Source of the DNA: Ferrovibrio sp964218355
GTDB taxonomy: Bacteria > Pseudomonadota > Alphaproteobacteria > Ferrovibrionales > Ferrovibrionaceae
Length of the DNA: 64,000 bases
Direction of reading: 5' to 3'
Assembly (NCBI RefSeq): GCF_964218355.1
Contig: NZ_CAXPMC010000003.1
Span: 115,224-179,223 of the forward strand
The notes below the pieces were generated by a model. The model had not been told where the DNA came from, searched no databases, and saw only the letters and a list, made by a program, of their open reading frames with translations. Positions 41,287 through 50,173 of this stretch are shown here, piece after piece; position 1 is the stretch's first letter, and the number at the start of each line of letters is the position of its first letter. A program made the translations under genes and the position numbers.

Positions 41287-42228
41287 ATGATCCTTACCTG
41301 CCCTAACTGCGACACGCGATTCCGGGTCCCGCCCGAGACCTTCGGTCCCGGCCCGCGCAAGGTGCGCTGCTCCCGCTGCCGGCATATCTGGAAGCAGGAG
41401 CCGCTGCCGGAGCCCGAACCCCCGCCGCCACCCGCCCCGGAGCCCGTGCCGGAGGAGGAATTCCCGATTCCCCCCAGGCGGCTGCCGCCCGAGCCGGCGC
41501 CGCCCCGGCCGCCGCCGGACGACGACGACCTGCCCGACCTGCCGCCGCTGCCCGATCCCGATGCCGAGCCGCCGCCGGTGCCTTCGGTGCTGGCCGCCCT
41601 GGCGGCCGAATCCGACGAGGGCGACCTCGACCGGCCGCCCCTGCATCCGCCCTTCGACGGGCCGCCCTCGGATGGCGCGGACGACGAGGAGGACCCGGAC
41701 GCGATCCTCAACCAGCGCCGCGAGCGGCTGGCCCGGGCCGGCATGCAGCGGGCCCCGAGCCAGCCGAAAAAGCGGCGCTCGCTGGCCTGGCTGGGCTGGC
41801 TGCTGCTGATCGCGCTGCTGGGCGCGGTGATCGGCGGCGGCTACGAGAAGCGCACCGAGCTGGTCGCCTTCTACCCGCCGCTGGCCCGGCTGTATGAAAA
41901 GCTGGGGCTGCCGGTGGATACCGCCGAATGGCTGGGGCTGGAGCTGCATAACCTGAAATCCGCCACCATCCTCGAGGATGGCCAGACCCGCATCGCCGTA
42001 TCCGGCGAGGTGGTGAATGTCGGCGATGCGGAGCGGCCGGTGCCGGCGATCCGGGTGTCGATGCGCGGGGCCGGCGGCAAGGAACTGGCCGCCTATACCC
42101 TCAAGCTGGAACAGCCGGCCATCGAGGCCGGCGGCAAGCAGACCTTCGACGTCAAGCTGCCGGCGCCGAAGGACGAGGTCACCGATCTCGAAGTGGCCTT
42201 CGCCAGCCAGGCCCAGATGGCCCAGTAA
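41287..42228 (+). CDS. MJ0042-type zinc-ribbon protein with DUF3426-like C-terminus
   Basis: 313 residues. The N-terminal zinc ribbon CPNC...CSRC (C5, C8, C28, C31) is followed by about 120 residues rich in Pro, Glu and Asp, then a single membrane helix (LGWLLLIALLGAVIGGGY at about 170) and a C-terminal beta domain (AVSGEVVNVGDAERPVPAIRVSMRGAGG) like DUF3426. Type II membrane topology, with the ribbon in the cytoplasm. Function unknown; the divergent position to ftsE is kept in related genomes and hints at envelope work. Confidence 0.82.
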   Translation: MILTCPNCDTRFRVPPETFGPGPRKVRCSRCRHIWKQEPLPEPEPPPPPAPEPVPEEEFPIPPRRLPPEPAPPRPPPDDDDLPDLPPLPDPDAEPPPVPSVLAALAAESDEGDLDRPPLHPPFDGPPSDGADDEEDPDAILNQRRERLARAGMQRAPSQPKKRRSLAWLGWLLLIALLGAVIGGGYEKRTELVAFYPPLARLYEKLGLPVDTAEWLGLELHNLKSATILEDGQTRIAVSGEVVNVGDAERPVPAIRVSMRGAGGKELAAYTLKLEQPAIEAGGKQTFDVKLPAPKDEVTDLEVAFASQAQMAQ

Positions 42229-42451
42229 GCGGGCCCGGCAAGTGGAGCTGGTGACCGGTCCGGACCGGCGGCTTCCCGGCCCGGTAGTTTTGGACATAGG
42301 TCTTTTCCCGTTCCGCTTCCCGACCGTTTGATGCTAGGGTCGACGATCGGTTGCCGCGGCAGGGCCCGCGCAACCGGCCTGGCTGATCCAGAAAAGGTGG
42401 TCGTCGGAGGCAAGAACCTGCCACCGATCCGGCGGCCGTCGGCGAGGATGC

Positions 42452-42829
42452 ATGGCGCAGATTCTTGTCGCCGAAGACGAAGTGCCTGTGCGGGAATTCA
42501 TCCGCCGTGCCCTTGAGCACCGCGGCCATGACGTCGTGGCCGTGGCCGATGGCGCCGATGCGGTGGTCAAGCTCAGCCGCGCCCGTTTCGATCTGCTGCT
42601 CACCGATATCGGCATGCCCAACATGGACGGCGTCGAACTGGCGCTGAAGGCGGCGCGCGACTGGCCGGAGATGCCGGTGCTGATGATGTCGGGCTACACG
42701 CTGGAACGCCGCCGCGCCCATGGCATCGGCGAGCTTGCCAGCGCCGTGCTGCAGAAGCCCTTCAGCATGGTCGATCTCAACGCGGCGGTCGACGAGGTGC
42801 TGGCGGCGCGTGCCACGGCGGAAGACTGA
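42452..42829 (+). CDS. cpdR: CpdR-like single-domain response regulator
   Basis: 125 residues. Receiver with D8/D9 pair equivalent (LVAEDE), acceptor D52 (LLTDIGMPNMDGVELA), Ser in place of the usual Thr (LMMSGYT) and Lys in VLQKPFSM. CpdR in Caulobacter and relatives is this size; in its unphosphorylated form it primes ClpXP to degrade PdeA and other substrates. DLLLTDIGMPNMDGVELALKAA closely follows CpdR. I cannot confirm orthology without alignment, and no CckA/ChpT is in the window. Confidence 0.7.
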   Translation: MAQILVAEDEVPVREFIRRALEHRGHDVVAVADGADAVVKLSRARFDLLLTDIGMPNMDGVELALKAARDWPEMPVLMMSGYTLERRRAHGIGELASAVLQKPFSMVDLNAAVDEVLAARATAED

Positions 42830-42835
42830 GCCGCC

Positions 42836-43231
42836 TCAGGACCCGAGCCGGTTCGCGATTTCCAGCAGGTTGCCGTCCGGGTCGCGGATATAGACCGACA
42901 GGATCGGCCCGGTCGCGCCGGTGCGCCGCACCGGCCCCTCGATCACCGGCACGCCGCAGGCGGCAAGATGCGCCGCCACCTCGGCCACCGGGCGCGATGT
43001 CAGGAAGCACAGGTCGCCGCTGCCCGGCACCGGCGTTGCGGCCTTCGGCTCGAATTCGCGGCCGGCCTGGTGCAGGTTGATCTTCTGGCTGCCGAAACTC
43101 AGCGCCACGCGGGCGATGCCGTCGGCGGAGACGAACCGCGTCTCCTGCATGCCGAGCGCTTTTCCGTAGAAGGCGACGGTGGCGTCGATGTCGCGCACGG
43201 TCAGCACCAGGTGGTCGAGGCTGTCGATCAT
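42836..43231 (-). CDS. VOC family protein (glyoxalase-like dioxygenase fold)
   Basis: 131 residues, two beta-alpha-beta-beta-beta modules: LDHLVLTVRDIDATVAFYGKALGM opens the first with the metal-site His, and GPVRRTGATGPILSVYIRDPDGNLLEI closes the second with the typical DPDGNLLE Glu. A glyoxalase, fosfomycin-resistance-like or dioxygenase role is possible; the KINLHQAGREFEP segment favours the bacterial glyoxalase/bleomycin-type group of biodegradative enzymes. It is convergent with the CpdR-like gene, 6 bp apart. Confidence 0.82.
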   Translation of the reverse strand: MIDSLDHLVLTVRDIDATVAFYGKALGMQETRFVSADGIARVALSFGSQKINLHQAGREFEPKAATPVPGSGDLCFLTSRPVAEVAAHLAACGVPVIEGPVRRTGATGPILSVYIRDPDGNLLEIANRLGS

Positions 43232-43335
43232 GGCGCGAGGCTAGCATGCCGCGGCCGCGCCGCCGCCTGAGAAAACGTCAAGCCGGCGGCGAACGGACAT
43301 GCAGGGGCATGATCCGGCGGTTGCGGAATGACCGC

Positions 43336-43424
43336 ACTGGGTCCCCGCTTTCGCGGGGACGACGGGAGATTTCGGTGAGAGATTTCGGTTTTCCTCGTCG
43401 TTCCCGCGCAAGCGGGAACCCAGT
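43336..43424. repeat. REP-type palindromic elements, head-to-head pair (copy 3)
   Basis: CTGGGTCCCCGC...GCGGGGACGACG at 43336-43365 and CGTCGTTCCCGCGC...GCGGGAACCCAG at 43396-43422 face each other in inverted orientation, separated by a duplicated GAGATTTCGGT. Lies upstream of the GIY-YIG gene. Confidence 0.8.
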
Positions 43425-43451
43425 CGCATGCGCCGGTGATAAACTGGCCGT

Positions 43452-43742
43452 ATGGAGCGCCCCTGCGTCTACATACTCGCCAGCCGGCAGAACGGCACAC
43501 TGTATACCGGCGTAACCGGCAATATTGCGAAGCGCGCCTGGGAGCATCAGGTTGCGGCAGTCCCCGGATTTGCGCGGCGCTATGGCGTCGACCGGCTGGT
43601 CTTCGTGGAATTCCACGACACGATGCCGGATGCTATCCTGCGGGAGAAGCGGATCAAGAAATGGCGCCGCGCCTGGAAGCTGGAGCTGATCGAACGTGCC
43701 AATCCGGACTGGCGCGATCTCTACGACGATCTGTTGCGCTGA
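43452..43742 (+). CDS. GIY-YIG nuclease domain protein (small, YhbQ-like)
   Basis: 96 residues, little more than the catalytic domain. VYIL (6-9) and YTGVT form the GIY-YIG strands, with the Arg in NIAKRAWEH and catalytic Glu in the REKRIKKWRRAWK helix. Proteins of this size (UPF0213 family) are common in bacteria, with unclear DNA target. It is enclosed on both sides by inverted REP-type elements (43336-43424 and 43757-43903), with no other gene within them. Confidence 0.85.
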   Translation: MERPCVYILASRQNGTLYTGVTGNIAKRAWEHQVAAVPGFARRYGVDRLVFVEFHDTMPDAILREKRIKKWRRAWKLELIERANPDWRDLYDDLLR

Positions 43743-43756
43743 CGAGCCGGGCGCTC

Positions 43757-43903
43757 TGGGTTCCCGCCTGCGCGGGAACGACGGGGACGGGAGCGGGTGG
43801 GGAGAATGGACATCCCGCTGCGCCCGGCCATGTCCGCCTGCACGGGGATGATGGGCGTTGTGCATCCCCTTTCCGTCGTTCCCGCGCAGGCGGGAACCCG
43901 GTC
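43757..43903. repeat. REP-type palindromic elements, inverted pair (copy 4)
   Basis: CTGGGTTCCCGCCTGCGCGG...ACGACGG at 43757-43783 and its inverse CCGTCGTTCCCGCGCAGGCG...GGAACCCGG at 43874-43901, about 90 bp apart. Lies immediately after the GIY-YIG gene and before the TIGR02302 gene end. Confidence 0.8.
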
Positions 43904-43944
43904 CGGCAGGCGGCGGTGCGGCAGGCAGTCCGGCAGGGGTGGCG

Positions 43945-46554
43945 TCAGAACCGGCGCAGCAGGCGGTCGAGATAGTCGCGTTCGGCGTCCGGCCGGCTGC
44001 GGTCGCCGGCGCGGCGCTGCAGTTCCTCGAGGATGCGCCGCGCGCGCTCGACCGGGCCGAGCTGGCCGTCGAAGCGGTTGCCGTCCTCGGTGCCGGCCTC
44101 GGTGTCGCTGTTGAACGAGCGGCCGAAGGGGTCGCGCTGGTTGCGGCTGTTCTGCCGCGCATCGGCGGAGGGGGCCTGGCCGTCCGGGCTGCCGCGCTGG
44201 GCCTGCTGCATGTCGCGCAGGCCCTGCCGCAGCTGTTCCAGCGCGTCGTTCTGGCCCTGCATGGCCTGGCCGTTGTCGTTGCGGCCGAGCGCCTCGCGGG
44301 CATCACGCATGGCGCGGTCGGCGCGGCCCAGCGTGTCGGGGATCGGCATGCCGTTTTCGGCCAGCCGGCCCATCATCTCGCCCAGCCGGCGCCGCAGCTC
44401 CTCCTGCTGGCGCGCATCGGCCTCGCTCTCGCCGGGGCGGCCGCCATTGCGGCCCTGCTGCTGGCTGCGGCGGAAGCTGCGGTCGAGCAGCTGCTGCTGC
44501 TGGCGCATCATCTCGCCGAATTCCTGCATCATCTGCCCGGGCTGCTGGCCGCGCTGGCCCTGCCGGCCGCGGCCCTCGGGCATGCGGGCCAGCCGGCCGT
44601 TCTTCAGCGCCTCCATCATGCGCTGCATCTGCTGCAGCAGGTCGCGGGCCGAGTCACGGTCGCCCATCTGCGCCATGTCCTGGGCGCGGTCCATCATCTC
44701 CTGCAGGTCCTCGCCGCTCATCGCCTGGTCGTCGTCGTCCAGTTCCTCCGGCTCCTCGCCGCGCGCCAGCCGTTCCATGGCGTCGCGCATCATCTCCTCG
44801 ATCAGGCGGTCCATCGCCTGCCGCAGTTCCTGCATCAGGCGCTGGATCTCCTCGTCATCGGCATTGCGGTCGATGGCATCCTGCAGCCGGTCCATCAGCG
44901 CCTGGAAGTCGCGTTCGGCCTGGCTGCGCCGGCCATCCTCGATCTGCAGGGCGATCTGCCACAGCAGGTCCTGCACGGCGGCCACGGCCGGCGGCCGGTG
45001 GTCGAGGCGCAGCCGGGCGGCGGCCATGCGCAGGCCCAGATGCGCGGCGACATCGTCGCCATAGGTCTCCGGCGCCAGGGTCAGGGCCTTCAGGGCGCCG
45101 GTGACGCGCTGCCACTGCGCCGGGCGCAGGGCGAGGTCGCGGCGCTGTTCGACGATGGCCTTCGCCACCGGATGGCGGAACCTGCGCGACGGCAGGGTCA
45201 CCATCAGGGTCTCGCTGCGGCCGACCTGGCCGATGGCATCGGTGGCCACCAGGGTCATCGCCACGTCGAGCCCGGCCCAGGGATGCGCGGTCAGGTCGAA
45301 GCTCTGCCGGTCGGCGACCGGGCCGGGCGCCGCCGGCGGCACCGGCCAGTCGAGGGTGACCGGCGTTTCGGCGCCGTCGCGGGCCATCTCGATGCGCAGG
45401 CCCTGCAGGCCGTAATCGTCCTCGGCGGCGATGTCGATGTCGAGCGTGTTCTGCCGGCCGGTTTTCGGCGGCTCGGCGAAGCGGATCTGCGGCGGCGTGT
45501 CGGGCACCACGGCGATCCGCCAGTCGGCGAAGGGGCTGTCGCGCCGCAGCAGGCTCAGCCGGGTATCGGTCCCCTGGCTGAGATCGATCGGCAGGTCGAG
45601 TTCGGCATGATGCTCGTCGATCGGCTTCAGGGCATGCTCGGCCCGGCCGAAGCGCAGCGCGAAACCGCCGGCCGGGGCGGCCAGCCGCAGTTTCAGCGCG
45701 CTGCCGGTCGGCACCTGCAGCACGGCATCCGGACCGGCGGCATTGCCGCCGGCCGCCGCCGCCGGCAGCGCCTTGCCGTCGCGGGTCAGGAAGATCGGCG
45801 CCCGGCCGGTATAGGCCGGCGGCGTGATCCAGGCATCCAGGGCCAGCACCGCGCCGGGCGGCAGGGCGGTGCCGGGATTGAGGGTGTCGGCCAGGCGCTG
45901 CGCACGGTCCTCGCCGGGGCTGGCCCAGGCCACCACCAGCAGCAGGCCCAGCGCGGCGCGGATGCCCCAGACATCGCGCCGCCACCAGCCGGCTTCCGGC
46001 GTGCCCACCTTCGCATCGGCCAGCCGCGCCAGCGCCTGGCGGCGATGCAGCGCCCACAGCGCCCGGGCGATCGGGTCCTGCTGTTCGGGCGACAGCCGGT
46101 CGGCGGCGGCCTCCAGCGGACGGTGGTCGAGATGGTTGATCCGTTCCAGCCGGCGGGTCGCCGCCGCCTCGCCCGGCCAGCGCAGGCCGCGCAGGCCCTG
46201 CCACAGGGCGCCGCCGGTGGCGGCGGCGAAAGCGAACAGCGCCAGCCAGTGCAGCCAGACCGGCAGGAAACGCCAGACATCGAAACCGGCGAGGATGAAG
46301 AACACCGCCAGCACCATGGCGGCCGGCATCAGGCCGGGCCACAGGCTTTCCCAGAACAGGGCGGCACGGGCCAGCGCCAGCCGGCGCAGCAGGGCCGGCG
46401 GCAGGAGGGCGGTCGCACCGGCAGCAGCAGGCGGGAGGGCGGCAGAGGCAGAAGAGGAGGCCGACGACGACGCGGCGGCCATACCGGCGGCGCCCGGCGG
46501 GGCGGCCGGGGCGGACTTGTCGGGGAAGCCTACGCCTTCGCCTCGCTGAACCAT
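43945..46554 (-). CDS. TIGR02302 family membrane protein with coiled-coil
   Basis: 869 residues (845 from the next Met at 46482). Two membrane segments near residues 70-120 (LWPGLMPAAMVLAVFFILAG, WLALFAFAAATGGALW) plus one near residue 175, then a beta-sandwich-type periplasmic domain, and a long C-terminal helical region very rich in Gln, Met, Arg and Glu (MMQEFGEMMRQQQQLLDR, RNSRNQRDPFGRSFNSD). The family is nearly restricted to Alphaproteobacteria and found next to lysA, as here; function unknown. Overlaps the lysA 3' end by 25 bp, so lysA and it are co-transcribed. Confidence 0.85.
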   Translation of the reverse strand: MVQRGEGVGFPDKSAPAAPPGAAGMAAASSSASSSASAALPPAAAGATALLPPALLRRLALARAALFWESLWPGLMPAAMVLAVFFILAGFDVWRFLPVWLHWLALFAFAAATGGALWQGLRGLRWPGEAAATRRLERINHLDHRPLEAAADRLSPEQQDPIARALWALHRRQALARLADAKVGTPEAGWWRRDVWGIRAALGLLLVVAWASPGEDRAQRLADTLNPGTALPPGAVLALDAWITPPAYTGRAPIFLTRDGKALPAAAAGGNAAGPDAVLQVPTGSALKLRLAAPAGGFALRFGRAEHALKPIDEHHAELDLPIDLSQGTDTRLSLLRRDSPFADWRIAVVPDTPPQIRFAEPPKTGRQNTLDIDIAAEDDYGLQGLRIEMARDGAETPVTLDWPVPPAAPGPVADRQSFDLTAHPWAGLDVAMTLVATDAIGQVGRSETLMVTLPSRRFRHPVAKAIVEQRRDLALRPAQWQRVTGALKALTLAPETYGDDVAAHLGLRMAAARLRLDHRPPAVAAVQDLLWQIALQIEDGRRSQAERDFQALMDRLQDAIDRNADDEEIQRLMQELRQAMDRLIEEMMRDAMERLARGEEPEELDDDDQAMSGEDLQEMMDRAQDMAQMGDRDSARDLLQQMQRMMEALKNGRLARMPEGRGRQGQRGQQPGQMMQEFGEMMRQQQQLLDRSFRRSQQQGRNGGRPGESEADARQQEELRRRLGEMMGRLAENGMPIPDTLGRADRAMRDAREALGRNDNGQAMQGQNDALEQLRQGLRDMQQAQRGSPDGQAPSADARQNSRNQRDPFGRSFNSDTEAGTEDGNRFDGQLGPVERARRILEELQRRAGDRSRPDAERDYLDRLLRRF

Positions 46555-47822
46555 GCCGGCAGGGTCTCCAGGGCCGTCATGTCTTCGATGCTAGGGCGGC
46601 GGCGGGTAATGGCAAACCGGTCGCCATGCACCATCACCTCCGGGGCCAGCGGCCGCGCGTTGTACATCGAGGCCATGGCCGAACTATAGGCGCCCGCCGA
46701 GAGAATGGCGAGCAATTCCCCCTGTTCGACCGGCGGCATCGGCCGGCCCTCGGCAAAGGTGTCGCCGGTCTCGCAGACCGGGCCGACAATGTCCACCGGA
46801 GCGGTTTCGGCGCCGGAAACCGGCTCTTTTACCGGCACGATGCGGTGATAGGCCTCGTACATGGCCGGCCGGATCAGGTCGTTCATGCCGGCATCGAGGA
46901 TCAGGAAGGTTTTCGCCTCGGCCGGCTTCACATAGGTGACGCGGGTCAGCAGCAGGCCGGCATTGCCGACCAGGTAGCGGCCCGGTTCCAGCGCGATCTC
47001 GCAGCCCAGCGGCGCGATATGCCGGCGCACCAGGTCGGCATAGAGCTTCGGGTCGGGCGGCGTCTCGTCGTCGTAGCGGATGCCGAGGCCGCCGCCCAGG
47101 TCGATGCGGCGGATGTCGTGGCCGGCGCCGCGCAGGGCCGTCACCAGCTCGGCCAGGCGGATGAAGGTGTCTTCATAGGGCGCCAGGTCGGTCAGCTGGC
47201 TGCCGATATGCACATGCACGCCGGTCACGCTGATGCCGGGCAGGGCGGCGGCCTCGGCATAGACGTCGAGGGCGCGGCGATACGAGATGCCGAACTTGTT
47301 CTCGGCCTTGCCGGTGGTGATCTTCCGGTGCGTCTTCGCATCGACATCGGGGTTGATGCGGATGGCGACCGGGGCGCGCACGCCCAGGCCGGCGGCCACC
47401 TCGGACAGCATCTGCAGTTCGGGTTCGGATTCGACGTTGAACTGCGCGATGCCGGTATTGCCGGCCTGCAGCGCCTGCCGCATCTCGTCGCGGGTCTTGC
47501 CGACGCCGGCGAAAATGATCTTCGACGGCGCGATGCCGGCCTTCAGCGCCAGCTGCATCTCGCCGCCCGAGACCACGTCGGCGCCGGCGCCGAGGCTGCC
47601 CAGATGCCGCAGCAGCGCCAGGTTGGCATTGGCCTTCATCGCATAGGCGATCAGCACCGGCAGGCCGGCAAAGGCCTCGGCCAGGCTGGCATAGCGGTCG
47701 GTCAGCGCCGCGGTCGAATAGACATAGGCCGGCGTGCCGACCTCGGCGGCGATGCGCGCCAGCGGCACGCCCTCGGCGCAGAGCAGTCCGTCACGATAGG
47801 TGAACCAGGGCAGATCGGTCAT
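46530..47822 (-). CDS. lysA: Diaminopimelate decarboxylase
   Basis: Last step of lysine synthesis: meso-diaminopimelate to lysine, PLP-dependent, fold-type III. 430 residues. The PLP Lys is in AYAMKANANLALL (about residue 63); the barrel includes IDLGGGLGIRYDDE and EPGRYLVGNAGLLL, and the C-terminal CETGDTFAEGRPMP supplies the Cys and Glu for the substrate carboxylate. lptM-like and argH precede it on the same strand. Confidence 0.95.
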   Translation of the reverse strand: MTDLPWFTYRDGLLCAEGVPLARIAAEVGTPAYVYSTAALTDRYASLAEAFAGLPVLIAYAMKANANLALLRHLGSLGAGADVVSGGEMQLALKAGIAPSKIIFAGVGKTRDEMRQALQAGNTGIAQFNVESEPELQMLSEVAAGLGVRAPVAIRINPDVDAKTHRKITTGKAENKFGISYRRALDVYAEAAALPGISVTGVHVHIGSQLTDLAPYEDTFIRLAELVTALRGAGHDIRRIDLGGGLGIRYDDETPPDPKLYADLVRRHIAPLGCEIALEPGRYLVGNAGLLLTRVTYVKPAEAKTFLILDAGMNDLIRPAMYEAYHRIVPVKEPVSGAETAPVDIVGPVCETGDTFAEGRPMPPVEQGELLAILSAGAYSSAMASMYNARPLAPEVMVHGDRFAITRRRPSIEDMTALETLPAWFSEAKA

Positions 47823-47864
47823 GTCGGGAAATCCGGGCGGGTCGGCGGGATCGGCAATGCGGGA

Positions 47865-48020
47865 TCAGTAATAGCGGACATTCTTGGTCCGGTCGGGCGC
47901 GCTGGCCGGCCGCTGCACCGCATCGGGCGGGAAATCGGGCACGTCCTTGCGGCCGCAGCCCGACAGGCCGGCCACGGCCAGCAGCAGCAGGAAAACGGCG
48001 GCGGTCGCCCTAACGCGCAT
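47865..48020 (-). CDS. lptM: Small lipoprotein, LptM-like
   Basis: 51 residues from the ATG at 48020, overlapping the argH stop by 11 bp. Lipid-modified: signal helix TAAVFLLLLAVAGLSGC with the lipobox LSGC, then CGRKDVPDFPPDA, close to the CGxKGPLxxP start of E. coli LptM (YifL), which helps the LPS translocon LptDE fold. In E. coli this gene also sits next to the lysine-pathway dapF. It ends in NVRYY. Confidence 0.75.
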   Translation of the reverse strand: MRVRATAAVFLLLLAVAGLSGCGRKDVPDFPPDAVQRPASAPDRTKNVRYY

Positions 48021-49464
48021 TGCGGCCCTCTTTCGCCAGCAGCGCGCGCCAGCGCGCCACCTGTTTCTTAACATTGGCCGGTGCGGTGCCGCCATAGGAG
48101 ATGCGGCTCTTCACGGAATTCTGCACGCCGAGCACGGCGAAGACATCCTTGGTGATGCGCGGCTCGACCGCCTGCATCTCGGCCAGGGTCAGGGCTTCCA
48201 GCGGCCTGTTCCGCTCTTCGGCCAGCCGCACGATCCGCCCGGCCACGTGATGGGCCGACCGGAACGGCATGTCCAGCTTGCGCACGCACCAGTCGGCAAG
48301 GTCGGTGGCGGTGGTATAGCCCTCGCCGGCCGCCGCCTGCAGCACCGGGGCATTCGCCTTCAGGTCGGCGATCATGCCGGCGCTGGCGGCGATGCAGAGT
48401 TCCAGGCTGTCGACCGCATCGAAGACCGGTTCCTTGTCTTCCTGCATGTCCTTGCCATAGGCCAGCGGCAGGCCCTTCATGGTGACCAGCAGGGCGTTGA
48501 GGTCGCCGACGATGCGCCCGACCTTGCCGCGCACCAGCTCGGCGGCATCGGGGTTGCGCTTCTGCGGCATGATCGACGAGCCGGTGGTGAAGGCATCCGA
48601 CAGGCTGACGAAGCGGAACTGCGCGGATGTCCAGATGACGATCTCCTCCGCCAGCCGCGACAGATGCACGGCGCAGATCGCCATCGCCGACAGTGCCTCC
48701 AGCGCGAAATCGCGGTCGGAGACGGCATCGAGCGAATTGGCCATCGGCGCGGCAAAGCCGAGATCCTTCGCGGTCATGTGGCGGTCGACCGGCAGCGACG
48801 TGCCGGCCAGCGCCGCGGCGCCCAGCGGGCTTTCGTTCAGCCGCGCGCGGGCGTCTTTCAGGCGGCCGCGGTCGCGGCCCGCCATCTCCACATAGGCCAT
48901 CAGGTGATGGCCGAAGGTGACCGGCTGGGCGGCCTGCAGATGGGTGAAGCCCGGCATCACCGTGGCGGCATACTCCTCGGCGCGGGCCAGCAGCTTGTGC
49001 TGCAGGTCGGCCAGGCCGGCATCGAGGCGGTCGATGGCATCGCGCACCCAGAGGCGGAAATCGGTCGCCACCTGGTCGTTGCGCGAGCGCGCGGTATGCA
49101 GGCGGCCGGCCGGTTCGCCGATCAGCTCGGCCAGCCGCGCCTCCACATGCATGTGGATGTCTTCCAGCTTCGGATCGATGCGGAACCTGCCGGCCTCGAT
49201 CTCACGCAGAATTGTCTCCAGCCCGGCCTGGATCTTCTTGCCTTCGGCGGCCGAGATCAGGCCCTGTTTCACCAGCATGCGGCAATGGGCCTGCGAGCCG
49301 GCGATGTCCTGCCGGAACAGCCGCCGGTCGAAGCCGATCGAGGCGTTGATCTCGGTCATGATCGCGGCCGGGCCTGCGGCGAATCGTCCACCCCACATGC
49401 TGTTGGCGGCCTTGCCTTGTCTGCTGCGGGGCTTGGCTTTATCTGATGTCTTGCGTGCGGCCAT
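48010..49464 (-). CDS. argH: Argininosuccinate lyase
   Basis: Cleaves argininosuccinate to arginine and fumarate. 484 residues, with an N-terminal extension of about 20 residues before the standard MWGGRF. The superfamily signature GSSIMPQKRNPDAAE and the catalytic region TGSS...KRNPD are present; TARSRNDQVATDFRLW and GFTHLQAAQPVTFGHHL supply the active-site His and Arg. It is divergent from tlpA with only 18 bp between start codons, so promoters must overlap. Confidence 0.95.
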   Translation of the reverse strand: MAARKTSDKAKPRSRQGKAANSMWGGRFAAGPAAIMTEINASIGFDRRLFRQDIAGSQAHCRMLVKQGLISAAEGKKIQAGLETILREIEAGRFRIDPKLEDIHMHVEARLAELIGEPAGRLHTARSRNDQVATDFRLWVRDAIDRLDAGLADLQHKLLARAEEYAATVMPGFTHLQAAQPVTFGHHLMAYVEMAGRDRGRLKDARARLNESPLGAAALAGTSLPVDRHMTAKDLGFAAPMANSLDAVSDRDFALEALSAMAICAVHLSRLAEEIVIWTSAQFRFVSLSDAFTTGSSIMPQKRNPDAAELVRGKVGRIVGDLNALLVTMKGLPLAYGKDMQEDKEPVFDAVDSLELCIAASAGMIADLKANAPVLQAAAGEGYTTATDLADWCVRKLDMPFRSAHHVAGRIVRLAEERNRPLEALTLAEMQAVEPRITKDVFAVLGVQNSVKSRISYGGTAPANVKKQVARWRALLAKEGRNAR

Positions 49465-49482
49465 GATCGGAGTGATGCGGGT

Positions 49483-50043
49483 ATGAAGCGGTTTCTGATG
49501 ATGATGGTGGTGCTGGGCCTGGCGCTGGCAGGTCCGGGGCTGGCGCAGGGCGCCGCGGCATCCGGTCTGCCGCGCGAGGGCGAGATGCGCAAACTTACCC
49601 TCTCGGCGGACCGGAAGCCAGCCGCCACGCCGGAATTCCGCGACGAAAAGGACCAGCCGATCACGCTGGCGGCCTTCCGCGGCCGGGTCGTGCTGCTGAA
49701 TCTGTGGGCCACCTGGTGCGTGCCCTGCCGCGAGGAGATGCCGGCGCTGGACAGACTGCAGGCCCTGCGCGGCGGGCCGGATTTCCAGGTGGTGGCCGTC
49801 GCCCAGGACCGCGCCGGCCGCGAGAAGGTCGCGCGCTTCCTGGCCGAGACCGGCGCCACGCGGATCGTGCCCTATCTCGATGCCAGCATGAAATCGGGCC
49901 GTGCCTGGGGTGCCATCGGCCTGCCCACCACCATCCTGATCGACCGCGAGGGCCGCGAGATCGGCCGCCTGGTCGGTATCGCCGACTGGGCCAGCCCGGA
50001 CGCGCTGACGCTGATCGACGCGGTGATCGCGGAAAAGCCCTGA
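49483..50043 (+). CDS. tlpA: TlpA-family periplasmic thiol:disulfide reductase
   Basis: 186 residues. Signal peptide (MVVLGLALAGPGLAQGAAA) then a thioredoxin fold with WATWCVPCREEMPAL (CVPC redox site) and the cis-Pro in IGLPTTILID. TlpA-like proteins help cytochrome-oxidase copper or cytochrome c maturation. Usually beside argH in Alphaproteobacteria, in the same divergent arrangement. A REP element and then a strong intrinsic terminator follow. Confidence 0.92.
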   Translation: MKRFLMMMVVLGLALAGPGLAQGAAASGLPREGEMRKLTLSADRKPAATPEFRDEKDQPITLAAFRGRVVLLNLWATWCVPCREEMPALDRLQALRGGPDFQVVAVAQDRAGREKVARFLAETGATRIVPYLDASMKSGRAWGAIGLPTTILIDREGREIGRLVGIADWASPDALTLIDAVIAEKP

Positions 50044-50044
50044 T

Positions 50045-50112
50045 CGTCATGCCCGCGAAGGCGGGCATCCAGGCAGTGGATCGACCGGGTTCCCGCTTGC
50101 GCGGGCATGACG
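50045..50112. repeat. REP-type palindromic element (copy 5)
   Basis: CGTCATGCCCGCGAAGGCGG and its partner CCCGCTTGCGCGGGCATGACG, with an asymmetric centre of about 20 bp (ATCCAGGCAGTGGATCGACC). It differs from copies 1-4 in GGGCAT rather than GGGGAT or GGGAAC. Confidence 0.8.
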
Positions 50113-50124
50113 GGGCGGGAATGG

Positions 50125-50150
50125 AAAAGGGGCCATGCGGCCCCTTTTTT
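50125..50150. terminator. Bidirectional Rho-independent terminator
   Basis: AAAAGGGGCC-ATGC-GGCCCCTTTTTT: a 6-bp GC stem flanked by an A-run and a T-run, so it can stop tlpA on the plus strand and hbd on the minus strand. Confidence 0.85.
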
Positions 50151-50173
50151 GCTGTCCGTCTCTGCGCCGGCCC

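Noticed and set aside
43858..46689. 943-residue plus-strand ORF
   Set aside because: Antisense of the TIGR02302 gene; Ala/Leu/His-rich with no motif.
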